Source: CAVYUC01 sp963783085 (GTDB lineage Bacteria > Bacteroidota > Bacteroidia > Bacteroidales > Prolixibacteraceae). Taken from it: a stretch of DNA of 64,000 nucleotides. The translations under genes and the position numbers were made by a program. This document shows positions 1-9,631 of the stretch, one piece after another. The DNA is taken from positions 26,715-90,714 of the forward strand of contig CAWAMJ010000013.1 of NCBI GenBank assembly GCA_963783085.1, given 5' to 3'. The notes under the pieces are model-generated. The model was given only the letters and a program-made list of their open reading frames with translations. It had not been told where the DNA came from and searched no databases. Every line of letters begins with the position of its first letter. Positions within the stretch are counted from its first letter, which is position 1.

Positions 1-2
1 AC

Positions 3-2285
3 GAAAAGGCTATTCCTTATCTTGAAACGTATTATGAATCGCCGGGTTTGAAAACGCGGGAAGACAACTACTTGTTAGGCTACAGCTATTACACGACGGC
101 ACAATATGAGAAAGCTGCACCGTTGCTGGAAAAAGCTTCCGCAGGAAATGATGAAATGGCACAAAATGCGTATTATCATCTGGCGGATACCTATATAAAG
201 CTGGACGAAAAAGAAAAGGCAAGAGTTGCATTCGAAGCTGCCGCAGATATGGATTTTAATGAAAAAATTAAAGAAGACGCCTTGTTCAGCTATGCCAAAC
301 TCACTTACGAACTTTCGTATTCTCCGTTTAATGAAACCATTAAAGCATTCGATCGCTATATCACACTGTACCCCAACTCCGAAAGAAATGCCGATGCGTA
401 CCGGTACCTGACGGAGGTTTTTATGGTCACAAAAAATTATGCCGACGCAATTAATACCATCGAAAAAATTGAAGTGAAATCGCCATCTATTTTACGGGCG
501 TATCAGCGGGTTACATTCCTGCGCGGACTGGAACTGTTCAATAATTTTGCTTATAACCAGGCTATCGATTTTTTCAATCTTTCGCTGGAAAACGGCAGTT
601 ACAACCGCGAAATGAATGCCCGCGCATTGTATTGGAAAGCAGAAGCGCTATACCGGGTAGGCGATTACGCCAATTCGGTGACTGCTTATCAAAAGTTTTT
701 AACAACACCAGGCGCATTTTCACTTGACGAATACCAGAATGCGGAATATAATCTTGGGTACGCTTATTTCAAGATGGAAGATTATGAACCTGCCGCATCG
801 CATTTTCGCAAATACATTAATTCGATGGAAGGAAAGCGCACGAATAAACTGGCAGATGCATACAACCGGGTTGGCGACTATTATTTCCTGAATACAAATT
901 ATACGCTGGCACGGCAGAACTATCAGAAGTCATTTGATATGAAGACATTCGAACCCGACTATGCATTGTTTCAGATTGCTTTTTGCCAGGGCCTTCAAAG
1001 AGATTTAAAGGGAAAGATAAATAGCCTTGAAAAACTCCAGGCAGGCTTTCCTCAATCGGATTATCAGGACGATGCGCTTTATGAACTGGGGCGGGCGTTC
1101 GAACGGCTCGGCCAAAATTATGAAGCCGCACAAAAGTACCGCATAATTATTAACGGCTATCAGCAAAGTGCCTATTACAGAAGGGCGTTGCTGCAAATGG
1201 GGTTAATTAATTATAACGATGGCAACTATTCGGAAGCGTTGACAAACTATAAAAAAGTAGTTGAGAATTATCCGGGCTCGCCGGAAGCGCAGGCTGCATT
1301 GCTTGGCATAAAAAACAGCTACATCGAACTGAACAACGTAAATGAATATTTCGCTTATACACGGAAATTGGGAAATGGGGTTAATGTTACCAGCACAGAA
1401 CAAGATTCATTAACATATCTGGCTGCCGAACGGTTGTACATGTCGAACGAAACAGGGGCAACCGCACAGTTACAAAATTACCTGAAGCAATATCCAAACG
1501 GCAGCTTTGCATTGAATGCGCATTTCTATCTTGCTGAATCGTTGTACAAACAGGAAAACTATTCGCAAGCCAATGAACATTATAAATATGTGGCCAACCA
1601 GCCTGCCAATATTTTCAGCGAACCTGCTCTTTCCCGTGCTTCGGAATTAACGTTCAATGCAGATAATTATGCCGGGGCGCTCGAATATTTCAACCGGCTC
1701 GAAACGCTGGCCAACAGCAAATGGAACGTTTTAAAAGCATATACCGGAGAAATGAGGTGCAACCTGAAGCTCAAAAATTATCAAAATGCAATTGATGCAG
1801 CCGTAAAATTAAAAGGTTCTGATGTGGTCAATGAGGCGCTGAAACGGGAAGCAAACTATGTTATCGGTAAATCCAATTACCAGTTGAACAACTTCGATGC
1901 TGCGCTTGCGCCGCTGAAAGAAGCCGCAACTGATACCAAACAGGAACAGGGTGCAGAAGCAAAATTCCTGATGTCGGAAATCTATTACAGACAAAATAAA
2001 AAAGCCAACGCCGAAAAGGAAATCATGGATTTTATTGAAAAAGGGACGCCATTTCAATTTTGGCTGGGAAAAGCATTTCTGCTGCTGGCTGATATTTACC
2101 TTGACAAGGGCGATGAATTTCAGGCAAAACATACCTTGCGAAGCATTGTTGAAAATTATGGAAACGAAAACGATGGCGTTAAAGAAAAAGCCAGGGAAAA
2201 GCTTTCCGTCATCGAAGCCGAAGAGCAACAGGAACAGCAAAAAGCACGCGACAGTTCCTTCCAGATGAAATTAAACGAAAAATAA
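3..2285 (+). CDS. TPR-repeat protein, 5' end outside window
   Basis: This frame is open from the first bases of the window, so the gene starts upstream; the TTG near base 48 is only an in-frame codon and not the start. About 760 residues are visible. They are made of many degenerate tetratricopeptide repeats, with recurring W/Y-x-x-L-G-x-A-Y and A-x-x-x-Y patterns such as NAYYHLADTYIKL and ALYELGRAFERLG, followed by a charged Glu/Gln-rich C-terminal tail. TPR solenoids mediate protein-protein contacts; in Bacteroidota large periplasmic TPR proteins often accompany outer-membrane machinery. The stop lies 13 bases before an outer-membrane beta-barrel gene, so the two are probably one operon and may act together in the envelope. 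That joint role is inference; the TPR assignment is firm. Confidence 0.85.
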   Translation, partial: EKAIPYLETYYESPGLKTREDNYLLGYSYYTTAQYEKAAPLLEKASAGNDEMAQNAYYHLADTYIKLDEKEKARVAFEAAADMDFNEKIKEDALFSYAKLTYELSYSPFNETIKAFDRYITLYPNSERNADAYRYLTEVFMVTKNYADAINTIEKIEVKSPSILRAYQRVTFLRGLELFNNFAYNQAIDFFNLSLENGSYNREMNARALYWKAEALYRVGDYANSVTAYQKFLTTPGAFSLDEYQNAEYNLGYAYFKMEDYEPAASHFRKYINSMEGKRTNKLADAYNRVGDYYFLNTNYTLARQNYQKSFDMKTFEPDYALFQIAFCQGLQRDLKGKINSLEKLQAGFPQSDYQDDALYELGRAFERLGQNYEAAQKYRIIINGYQQSAYYRRALLQMGLINYNDGNYSEALTNYKKVVENYPGSPEAQAALLGIKNSYIELNNVNEYFAYTRKLGNGVNVTSTEQDSLTYLAAERLYMSNETGATAQLQNYLKQYPNGSFALNAHFYLAESLYKQENYSQANEHYKYVANQPANIFSEPALSRASELTFNADNYAGALEYFNRLETLANSKWNVLKAYTGEMRCNLKLKNYQNAIDAAVKLKGSDVVNEALKREANYVIGKSNYQLNNFDAALAPLKEAATDTKQEQGAEAKFLMSEIYYRQNKKANAEKEIMDFIEKGTPFQFWLGKAFLLLADIYLDKGDEFQAKHTLRSIVENYGNENDGVKEKAREKLSVIEAEEQQEQQKARDSSFQMKLNEK

Positions 2286-2298
2286 AAAATCAAAGATT

Positions 2299-4101
2299 AT
2301 GTTCTCTAAGCTATTTAAATACATTTTTTTTGTTATTCCCGTATTTGCAGTTTCTAAAAGCATGGCACAGCGCGATACAACGCTGACCCAGGAAGTTGAG
2401 GTTGTAAAATCTTATACACCCAGTATTTCCGATGCAAACAAAATCAACGAAATGCCAACGATCGACGAAACGGAGCAGAAAAAACCCACGTTTAATTACA
2501 GCATTTTCAGCCAGCCCATTTTTAACACCTTTTCCGTTAACACCTTAAAAGCAGCTACTTTTGCTTCCGAGCCCGACCAAAATTATGGGTACGGACTTGT
2601 AAAAGCCGGCGTGGGAAATTACAACAAACCATACGGCGAAATTTTCTTCAACAGCCAGAACATTAAAAACACCATTTTCGGCTTGCATGGAAAACATCTT
2701 TCATCGCATGGAAAAGTAACACTGGAAGGCGGAGATCATGTAAAAGCGCCATTTTCAGAAAACGATGCCGAAATGTTCATCAAACACCTGGCCCGCAATT
2801 CCATCCTGTCGTTTAACCTGAATTTCGACCACAACGGTTTTAATTATTATGGCTATCCGGTAGATTCTGTGCCGTCGGTATTGAAAAAAGACGATCAGGA
2901 AATCAACTATTTCGGAAGCCGGCAAACGTTTACCAAAGGAGCGCTTAATATAAATCTTGAAAATACCACGACCAGTAAATATGATCTCGTTTTCGATTTT
3001 AACTTTTTATATCATTATTTCGGAACAAAAACCGGTCAGCGCGAACATTTCGGCGAGTTTTTGGCAGATATCAAAAAACCATTTGATGTTGGCTACGGTT
3101 TGCTCGAAGCCAGCGCCACTTACGTAAAAGCAAGCGACATTTACAATTACAGCACGCTCGACACAAGCAGCACGCAGCAAATCTGGTTTATGGCAAAACC
3201 CGGTTACCAGCTTGGCGGCGACGTGGCCAACATCAGGTTTGGGGTGAACGCATGGTTTGTAATGGACGACGATTCAAAAACGCGTGCGAAAATTGCTCCG
3301 AATGTGAGGGTGAATTTTATACCGGTGAAAGAAATTATTAACATTTATGCCGGCGTCGATGGAAATTACATCAACAATCATTATTCGAAAATTGCCTATG
3401 AAAATCCTTTCGCGGATCCAATGCACGACGTAAAAAACACATTCGAAAAGTATCATTTCTACGGTGGTTTCGATGGAAAATTCGCGGAAAAAACCAACTT
3501 CAAAATTTCTGCGGATTATTCCATGATAAAAGACAAACCAATGTATTATTTATACGAAAAGGCATATCCGGGAGCGGGATCATTTTCCGGTCGTTCAATC
3601 GTAGACAACGACTTCGATATTGTGTACGATGATCTCGATTTATTGAAATTCAATGCAGAACTTTTTCACTCGTCTGCAGAAAAACTCGATTTGCTGATTT
3701 CAGGAAATTATTATGTCTATAAAATGAAAAACCAAAAGGAAGCCTGGAATTTGCCAGATTGGGATGCAAAGATTTCATTGGGATATAAAGTGAACGAACA
3801 GCTGCATCTTTCCACAGATGTATTTTTGGTTGGCCAGCGAAAAGCACTTATTGTTGAAACCACCGGTTTCGATTCCCGTGAGAATCCGTATGTTCCGATT
3901 TCCGAAATTCCGCTGGCTCGCTTCAAATCATATAACCTGAGCCCGGTTTTCGATATGAATTTCAATGCCGACTATAAAATTACCAGCAACTTTTCAATCT
4001 TTGCCCGGTTAAATAATTTCGGTTTCCAAACGTACGAACGATGGTTCGGGTACCCGGTGCAAAGCTTTAATTTTCTGGCCGGTATAAGCTACGCATTTTA
4101 A
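2299..4101 (+). CDS. Outer-membrane beta-barrel protein, TonB-receptor-like
   Basis: The 600-residue product begins with a signal peptide (hydrophobic residues 8-20, cleavage expected after SMAQ). A short conserved periplasmic stretch follows (VEVVKSYTPSISDANKI), then a long run of alternating aromatic and polar beta strands. It ends in a terminal aromatic residue (LAGISYAF), typical of BamA-inserted barrels. Relatives in Bacteroidota are usually labelled TonB-dependent receptor, but at 600 residues and without a recognisable plug domain it is smaller than a SusC protein. It follows the TPR gene by 13 bases, suggesting a co-transcribed pair. The substrate is unknown. It could instead be a structural porin. 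Confidence 0.7.
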   Translation: MFSKLFKYIFFVIPVFAVSKSMAQRDTTLTQEVEVVKSYTPSISDANKINEMPTIDETEQKKPTFNYSIFSQPIFNTFSVNTLKAATFASEPDQNYGYGLVKAGVGNYNKPYGEIFFNSQNIKNTIFGLHGKHLSSHGKVTLEGGDHVKAPFSENDAEMFIKHLARNSILSFNLNFDHNGFNYYGYPVDSVPSVLKKDDQEINYFGSRQTFTKGALNINLENTTTSKYDLVFDFNFLYHYFGTKTGQREHFGEFLADIKKPFDVGYGLLEASATYVKASDIYNYSTLDTSSTQQIWFMAKPGYQLGGDVANIRFGVNAWFVMDDDSKTRAKIAPNVRVNFIPVKEIINIYAGVDGNYINNHYSKIAYENPFADPMHDVKNTFEKYHFYGGFDGKFAEKTNFKISADYSMIKDKPMYYLYEKAYPGAGSFSGRSIVDNDFDIVYDDLDLLKFNAELFHSSAEKLDLLISGNYYVYKMKNQKEAWNLPDWDAKISLGYKVNEQLHLSTDVFLVGQRKALIVETTGFDSRENPYVPISEIPLARFKSYNLSPVFDMNFNADYKITSNFSIFARLNNFGFQTYERWFGYPVQSFNFLAGISYAF

Positions 4102-4130
4102 CGTTGGCCTTTTTCTTCTTTTCATCATTG

Positions 4131-4165
4131 ATTAACCTGTATTTCATGCTCATTTTCAGGTTAAT
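4131..4165. other. Inverted repeat downstream of the outer-membrane gene
   Basis: ATTAACCTG (4131-4139) and CAGGTTAAT (4157-4165) form a perfect 9-bp stem with a 17-base loop. No T-run follows, so it is not a standard intrinsic terminator. It could be an mRNA 3' stabilising hairpin or an operator upstream of gyrB. Confidence 0.4.
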
Positions 4166-4226
4166 AAAATGTTGAAAAATATGCTTAAAGTACGTTAAAA
4201 AAACACCATTCCTTCCGTTAATTTTG

Positions 4227-4234
4227 CTATATTT
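4227..4234 (+). promoter_or_regulatory. Bacteroidota -7 box upstream of gyrB
   Basis: TATATTTG matches the TAnnTTTG -7 consensus of the Bacteroidota primary sigma factor. No good -33 TTTG lies at the usual spacing. It would give gyrB a leader of roughly 140 bases. Confidence 0.45.
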
Positions 4235-4379
4235 GCGCAATGATTTCAACAGGGGTTTCAAACCAATTTAAAGTATTATAAATCAAGTAGTTTCCATCCA
4301 AAAAAACGTGTTGTTATTTTGGAGCCCGGGAACTATTTTACTGAATGGGCGAATTGAAAAAATTAAAAGAGGGAACAGA

Positions 4380-6351
4380 ATGAACGATACAGAAAAAAAT
4401 GGTATTCCCCGCGGGGGAAACGGCAATTATTCAGCCGACAGTATACAGGTGCTGGAAGGATTGGAAGCGGTCAGGAAACGGCCATCAATGTATATTGGCG
4501 ACACCAATGAAAAAGGATTGCACCATTTGGTGTACGAAGTTGTCGATAATTCAATTGATGAAGCGCTTGCCGGCTATTGCAACAACATTGACGTAATAAT
4601 TCACGAAGACAATTCAATTACGGTAACCGACGACGGCCGTGGAATACCTACGGAAAAACACACCAAAGAAAATAAATCGGCGCTGGAAGTGGTGATGACC
4701 GTTTTGCATGCCGGAGGAAAATTCGACAAAGATTCTTATAAGGTTTCAGGCGGGCTGCATGGCGTGGGTGTTTCCTGCGTTAATGCATTATCGTCGCATT
4801 TAAGAGCTGAAATTCACCGCGATGGGAAGGTCTGGGTACAGGAATATGCCATCGGACGGCCGCAATACGAGGTTAAAGTGGTGGGCGATACAGATATTAC
4901 CGGCACAAAAGTCACTTTCACACCCGATGATTCAATTTTTGTTACAACGACATATAAATATGAAATTCTGGCAGCCCGCTTGCGGGAATTGGCGTTTTTG
5001 AATGCCGGAATCAAATTGTCAATTATTGACGAACGTGAAAAAGATGAAAATGGGGAATTTAAATCCGATAAGTATTTTTCTGAAGATGGATTGAAAGAAT
5101 TTGTTGAATATCTCGATGATTCAAGAGTAAAACTGATAGAGGATGTTATTCATATTACCACTGAAAAAAATGATATTCCGGTGGAAATTGCAATGCAGTA
5201 TAATACCTCGTTTTCTGAAAATATTCACGCGTATGTAAACAACATCAATACAATTGAAGGCGGTACACATTTAACCGGTTTCCGGCGCGGACTTACGCGT
5301 ACGTTAAAAACCTATGCCGAGAACTCAGGAATGTTGTCGAAACTTAAATTCGACATCAGTGGTGATGATTTTCGGGAAGGATTAACAGGTGTTATTTCAG
5401 TGAAGGTTGCAGAACCGCAGTTCGAAGGTCAGACCAAAACCAAGTTGGGTAACTCCGAAGTAAGTCTCGCAGTCGATCAGGCAGTTAGCGAAGCGCTTTC
5501 GCATTACCTGGAAGAAAATCCACGTGCGGCGAAAATTATCGTCAATAAAGTGGTTTTGGCTGCCCAGGCGCGTCATGCAGCCCGAAAAGCGCGCGAAATG
5601 GTACAACGGAAAAATGCATTGTCAGGTGGCGGACTGCCTGGCAAGCTCAGCGATTGCTCGGAACGGGATCCCGCACTTTGTGAAGTTTTTCTGGTTGAGG
5701 GTGATTCTGCCGGCGGAACCGCCAAACAAGGCCGCGATCAGGCGGACACAGGCAATTCTGCCACTTCGCGGTAAAATATTAAATGTTGAAAAAGCAATGC
5801 AACATAAAATATTTGAAAATGAAGAAATTAAAAATATTTTCACGGCTTTGGGTGTCACCATCGGAACGGAAGAAGATTCAAAAGCATTGAACATGGCCAA
5901 ATTACGATATCATAAAATCGTAATCATGACCGATGCCGATGTCGATGGCAGCCATATTGCCACACTTATTCTGACTTTCTTTTTCAGATATATGCCTGAT
6001 TTGATTAAGGCAGGATACCTGTATATTGCTACTCCACCGCTTTACCTGGTTAAAAAAGGCAAAAAAGAAGCATATGCATGGAATGATAAACAACGCCTGC
6101 AATTGATCAACGAATGGGCTGACGGAAATGAAAGCGTTGTTCATACGCAACGCTACAAAGGTTTGGGTGAAATGAATTCGGAACAACTTTGGGAAACAAC
6201 AATGAACCCGGAGCAACGGACACTTCAGCAGGTAACCATCGAAAATGCGGCAGAAGCCGATCATATTTTTGCAATGTTGATGGGCGACGACGTACCGCCA
6301 CGAAGAAAATTCATTGAAGATCATGCTGTATATGCAAATATCGATGTGTAA
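4380..6351 (+). CDS. gyrB: DNA gyrase subunit B, frameshifted
   Basis: GyrB provides the ATPase and TOPRIM parts of gyrase (GyrA2GyrB2), which introduces negative supercoils. The first frame (4380-5774) carries the GHKL ATPase domain (VVDNSIDEA, DDGRGIP, GGLHGVGVSCVNAL), the transducer domain and the TOPRIM motif EGDSAGG. The second frame (to 6351) carries ILPLRGKILNVEKA, the metal-binding DADVDGSH and the C-terminal QRYKGLGEMN. The two halves join exactly if one base is dropped near 5739-5740: removing the A at 5740 restores R-D-R-R-T-Q-A-I-L. Total length, about 650 residues, is then normal for the family. The ATG at 4380 is chosen because homology begins just after it; an upstream in-frame start at 4308 adds unconserved residues. 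An essential gene is unlikely to be dead, so a sequencing or assembly error is the likely cause. Confidence 0.93.
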
Positions 6352-6372
6352 TCAATCTGATAATTAAATATG

Positions 6373-6401
6373 AATCCGGGATATTTACCCGGATTTTTTT
6401 T
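6373..6401 (+). terminator. Intrinsic terminator after gyrB
   Basis: AATCCGGG (6373-6380) pairs with CCCGGATT (6388-6395) around a 7-base loop, followed directly by a T-run to 6401. Confidence 0.9.
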
Positions 6402-6413
6402 AAAATGACATTC

Positions 6414-7007
6414 ATGAAAATTTGTGTTTTTTCATCGTCGAGCGACGCCATCGATGATATCTACTTTCAGGAAGCAAAAACTTTGGGTCGTCTCATTGGC
6501 AGCAGAAGGCACAGTTTGATTAACGGCGGCGCCAATGTCGGCTTGATGGAAGCCGTGACGGCAGCCGCTTCACAGGCTGGGGCTGTAACCACGGGAATTT
6601 TGCCGGAAAGGCTGGCTGGCAGATCACTGGCATCTTCGAACAACCATAAGGTTATAATTACCAGCGACATGCAGGAACGGAAAGCACAAATGAGGGAACT
6701 TTCCGATGCATTTATTGCTCTGCCGGGCGGGTTCGGAACTCTGGAAGAAGTGCTGGAAGTAATTACACTCCGGCAACTCTCCTACCATACAAAACCTGTG
6801 GTATTAATTAACACCAACAATTTTTACAAATACCTTTTAAAACAATTTGAAGTTTCTTTTTCTGAACGTTTTGCAAAAGCAATTTACCGTGAATTGTATT
6901 TTGTTGCGAAAAATGCCACCGAGGCGCTGGAGTATATTGAAAATTACAAACCGGCAGAACTTGATTCGAAATGGTTTGTAGTTCCTTCCAAACAGAACAA
7001 TAGTTAA
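6414..7007 (+). CDS. LOG-family (Lonely Guy) nucleoside 5'-monophosphate phosphoribohydrolase
   Basis: LOG-family enzymes cleave the N-glycosidic bond of nucleoside 5'-monophosphates, AMP or cytokinin nucleotides in characterised members. The protein has the Rossmann-like opening ICVFSSSSDA, the GGANVGLMEAV loop and the family signature PGGFGTLEEVLEVI with the catalytic Arg/Glu region just before it (MQERKAQM). Length near 197 residues is typical. Two in-frame ATGs exist (6405 and 6414). The second is preferred because homology starts at MKICVF and the first sits only 3 bases after the gyrB terminator. The real substrate in this organism cannot be read from sequence. Confidence 0.85.
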   Translation: MKICVFSSSSDAIDDIYFQEAKTLGRLIGSRRHSLINGGANVGLMEAVTAAASQAGAVTTGILPERLAGRSLASSNNHKVIITSDMQERKAQMRELSDAFIALPGGFGTLEEVLEVITLRQLSYHTKPVVLINTNNFYKYLLKQFEVSFSERFAKAIYRELYFVAKNATEALEYIENYKPAELDSKWFVVPSKQNNS

Positions 7008-7129
7008 CTTCTGACAAAAATTCATACAGAAGGATTTATTCCTTATTGTTTTTTTAACAAACATGCGGGAGGATTGTTAAAATATGTCAAATGATTGATA
7101 GCAAACGGACTTACAAAAAACACTGGCAG

Positions 7130-7137
7130 CATATTTG
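7130..7137 (+). promoter_or_regulatory. Candidate -7 box for the protease gene
   Basis: CATATTTG, one mismatch from TAnnTTTG, lies 50 bases before the ATG at 7188. No convincing -33 element was seen. Confidence 0.35.
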
Positions 7138-7187
7138 CGTTATATAGCAGCGCATAAAAAAAATGTTTTAATATAAAAAATAAAACC

Positions 7188-8627
7188 ATGAAAAAAGTTA
7201 GTAAATACACATTCACGTTGCTGCTGGTGGTTGCCGGAGCTTTGATTGCAGTTTGGACATACAGCACTTTTTTTGATAAAGCAGAAGTTGTAACAGTATC
7301 GCAGCAACAACCTTTGAAATACGCAAATTATCCTGCTGACAGTAATGCTCAAATGCCGGATTTGACCTTTGCAGCAGAAAATTCCGTACACGCTGTTGTT
7401 CATATTGCAACACAATCGTACCGTGGCGGCGGCTGGTCCAGTGGTAATCCTTTTTTCGATGAATTTTTCGGATTAAAAAGAAATCAGGAACCGGAAATTG
7501 CAATGGGATTTGGTTCAGGTGTAATTATTTCCGAAAATGGATACATAATAACAAACAATCATGTAATTGAACGAGCCGAAAAAATTAAGGTAATATTAAA
7601 CGATAAAAGTGAATACGAAGCTCAGTTGATTGGCACCGATCCATCTACTGATATCGCCTTATTAAAAATCGACGCCAAAAATTTACCATACCTGGTTTAC
7701 GGCAATTCCGACGAGCTGAAACTGGGAGAATGGGTACTGGCAGTTGGAAACCCGTTTAATCTCACTTCAACTGTTACGGCGGGAATCGTTAGCGCAAGGG
7801 CACGTAATTTGGGAATAAACAGCGATCAGTTTTCCATTGAATCATTTATTCAAACTGATGCTGCCGTTAATCCGGGAAACAGTGGTGGCGCACTGGTAAA
7901 TCAACAAGGTAAACTGGTTGGTATCAACACCGCGATCGCTTCCAGAACCGGTTCTTACTCAGGATATTCTTTCGCCGTTCCGGTATCAATCGCCAAAAAA
8001 GTTGTGGAAGATCTAAAAGAATTTGGCGAAGTTCAGCGTGCTCTTTTAGGTGTCAACATTGGAGATGTTACAGCCGATGTTGCAGAAAAATACAACCTTG
8101 ATCGCATTGAAGGAGTATACGTAGGGGGAGTAACGGATAACGGCGCAGCAAAAGAAGCTGGCATCAAAGAAGGAGATGTTATCATAAGTGTTGCCGGTAG
8201 CGAAGTGAATTCAGCAGCAGAATTACAGGAAAAGATTAGCCAGTACCGTCCTGGCGACGATGTTAAAATTAGTGTGAAAAGAAATGGAGAAAAGAAACAA
8301 TTTACTGTAACGCTTCGTAATAGACACGGCGATACGCAAATTGTCAGAGATAATGTAACCGTTTTAGGCGCCGAGTTTGATGATGTGAGCACAAGTGAGA
8401 AAAGAAATCTTGATATTGACTATGGAATAAAAGTTAAAAATTTAAATAAAGGGAAGCTCCGGGATACGGGTCTTAAAGAAGGTTTTATAATTACAAATGT
8501 GAATAAAAAACCCATTTACGAGGTCAATGATTTTAAGAGAGAGATTGGAAATGCGAAGGGAGGAATTTTAATTGAGGGCATTTACCCAAATGGGGAATTA
8601 GCTTATTTTGTTTTTGGTGTAGAATAA
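7188..8627 (+). CDS. DegP/HtrA-family periplasmic serine protease (Do)
   Basis: This is a periplasmic protease/chaperone that degrades misfolded envelope proteins. Residues 7-26 form an uncleaved signal anchor or signal peptide. A trypsin-like domain follows with the full catalytic triad: His125 (TNNHVIE), Asp155 (STDIALL) and Ser232 (GNSGGAL). Two PDZ domains follow, at about residues 285-370 and 395-475. The 479-residue length is normal for the family. It stands alone between gyrB/LOG and rpoD with its own upstream region. Whether it is closer to DegP, DegQ or DegS cannot be settled by eye, although two PDZ domains argue against DegS. Confidence 0.93.
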   Translation: MKKVSKYTFTLLLVVAGALIAVWTYSTFFDKAEVVTVSQQQPLKYANYPADSNAQMPDLTFAAENSVHAVVHIATQSYRGGGWSSGNPFFDEFFGLKRNQEPEIAMGFGSGVIISENGYIITNNHVIERAEKIKVILNDKSEYEAQLIGTDPSTDIALLKIDAKNLPYLVYGNSDELKLGEWVLAVGNPFNLTSTVTAGIVSARARNLGINSDQFSIESFIQTDAAVNPGNSGGALVNQQGKLVGINTAIASRTGSYSGYSFAVPVSIAKKVVEDLKEFGEVQRALLGVNIGDVTADVAEKYNLDRIEGVYVGGVTDNGAAKEAGIKEGDVIISVAGSEVNSAAELQEKISQYRPGDDVKISVKRNGEKKQFTVTLRNRHGDTQIVRDNVTVLGAEFDDVSTSEKRNLDIDYGIKVKNLNKGKLRDTGLKEGFIITNVNKKPIYEVNDFKREIGNAKGGILIEGIYPNGELAYFVFGVE

Positions 8628-8632
8628 TCATC

Positions 8633-8672
8633 AACTTAATATACCTTTAACAAATCACTAATTAAGTTTTTT
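8633..8672 (+). terminator. Weak AT-rich terminator after the protease gene
   Basis: AACTTAAT (8633-8640) pairs with ATTAAGTT (8661-8668) around a 20-base loop, running into T residues. The stem is AT-rich, so the strength is doubtful. Confidence 0.4.
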
Positions 8673-8686
8673 GTTATGCCTTCTCC

Positions 8687-8717
8687 TTGATCGCTAATTA
8701 TTAATATTCTATATTTG
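8687..8717 (+). promoter_or_regulatory. Promoter of the primary sigma factor gene
   Basis: A -33 TTG at 8687-8689 and a perfect -7 box TATATTTG at 8710-8717 are separated by 20 bases, close to the Bacteroidota consensus. The leader is about 13-20 bases. It contains AAGGAG at 8729-8734, an unusual strong Shine-Dalgarno site for this phylum. Confidence 0.75.
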
Positions 8718-8737
8718 CACGTTTTTTTAAGGAGATT

Positions 8738-9598
8738 ATGAGACAATTAAAGATAACGAAGTCGATTACAAACCGTGAGAGCGCTTCTTTAGATAAGTAT
8801 TTGCAGGAAATCGGGAAAGAAGAACTCATCACTGTTGAAGAAGAAGTTGAATTAGCTCAACGAATCAAAAAGGGTGACCAGGCAGCCCTGGAAAAATTAA
8901 CCCGGGCAAATCTTCGATTTGTAGTTTCAGTTGCGAAACAATATCAGAATCAAGGTTTAAGCCTTCCGGATTTAATTAACGAAGGTAACCTCGGACTAAT
9001 TAAAGCTGCCGAAAAATTTGATGAAACCCGTGGATTTAAATTCATTTCTTATGCGGTTTGGTGGATTCGACAATCAATTTTACAAGCGCTTGCCGAACAA
9101 TCGCGAATTGTGCGGTTACCGTTGAACCAGGTCGGTTCATTAAATAAAATAAACAAGGCATATTCAAAGTTCGAACAGGAAAATGAACGAAAGCCGTCAC
9201 CGGAAGAATTGGCTGATTCGCTGGAATTACCCGCGGATAAGGTTGCCGATACGCTCCGGGTATCCGGGCGCCACGTTTCTGTTGACGCGCCATTCGTTGA
9301 TGGCGAAGATAACAGCCTTTTGGATGTGCTCGTGAATAATGATTCGCCAAATGCCGACCGTAGTTTAATTCAGGAATCGCTGGCACGCGAAATTCACCGC
9401 GCTTTGGCTACCCTCACCGAACGAGAAGCTGATATCATCCGTTTGTTTTTCGGCATCGGCTGTCAGGAAATGACGCTGGAGGAAATTGGTGAAAGATTCG
9501 GACTTACCAGAGAAAGGGTACGTCAGATCAAAGAAAAAGCAATCAGGAGATTACGGCATACATCCCGAAGTAAATTATTAAAAACATACCTGGGATAG
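8738..9598 (+). CDS. rpoD: Primary sigma factor RpoD/SigA (sigma-70)
   Basis: This factor directs RNA polymerase to the housekeeping TAnnTTTG promoters. The 286-residue protein is the short form found in Bacteroidota, lacking region 1.1 and the long non-conserved insertion. Visible parts are region 1.2 (LDKYLQEIGK), region 2 (ANLRFVVSVAKQYQNQGLSLPDLINEGN, then FKFISYAVWWIRQSI, split here by a short DETRG loop), region 3 and region 4 with the -35-reading helix (MTLEEIGERFGLTRERVRQIKEKA). Its strong promoter and Shine-Dalgarno site fit high expression. It is transcribed alone and ends in a strong hairpin. Confidence 0.95.
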   Translation: MRQLKITKSITNRESASLDKYLQEIGKEELITVEEEVELAQRIKKGDQAALEKLTRANLRFVVSVAKQYQNQGLSLPDLINEGNLGLIKAAEKFDETRGFKFISYAVWWIRQSILQALAEQSRIVRLPLNQVGSLNKINKAYSKFEQENERKPSPEELADSLELPADKVADTLRVSGRHVSVDAPFVDGEDNSLLDVLVNNDSPNADRSLIQESLAREIHRALATLTEREADIIRLFFGIGCQEMTLEEIGERFGLTRERVRQIKEKAIRRLRHTSRSKLLKTYLG

Positions 9599-9600
9599 GT

Positions 9601-9630
9601 AAGAAGAGGTTGCAAAAGCAACCTCTTCTT
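9601..9630. terminator. Bidirectional terminator between rpoD and rlmD
   Basis: A perfect 13-bp stem, AAGAAGAGGTTGC (9601-9613) with GCAACCTCTTCTT (9618-9630), closes an AAAA tetraloop between two convergent genes. A T-run follows on the + side. Confidence 0.85.
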
Positions 9631-9631
9631 A

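Noticed and set aside
48..50. TTG as start of the first gene
   Set aside because: The frame is open upstream to the window edge and reads as TPR sequence, so the gene begins outside the window.
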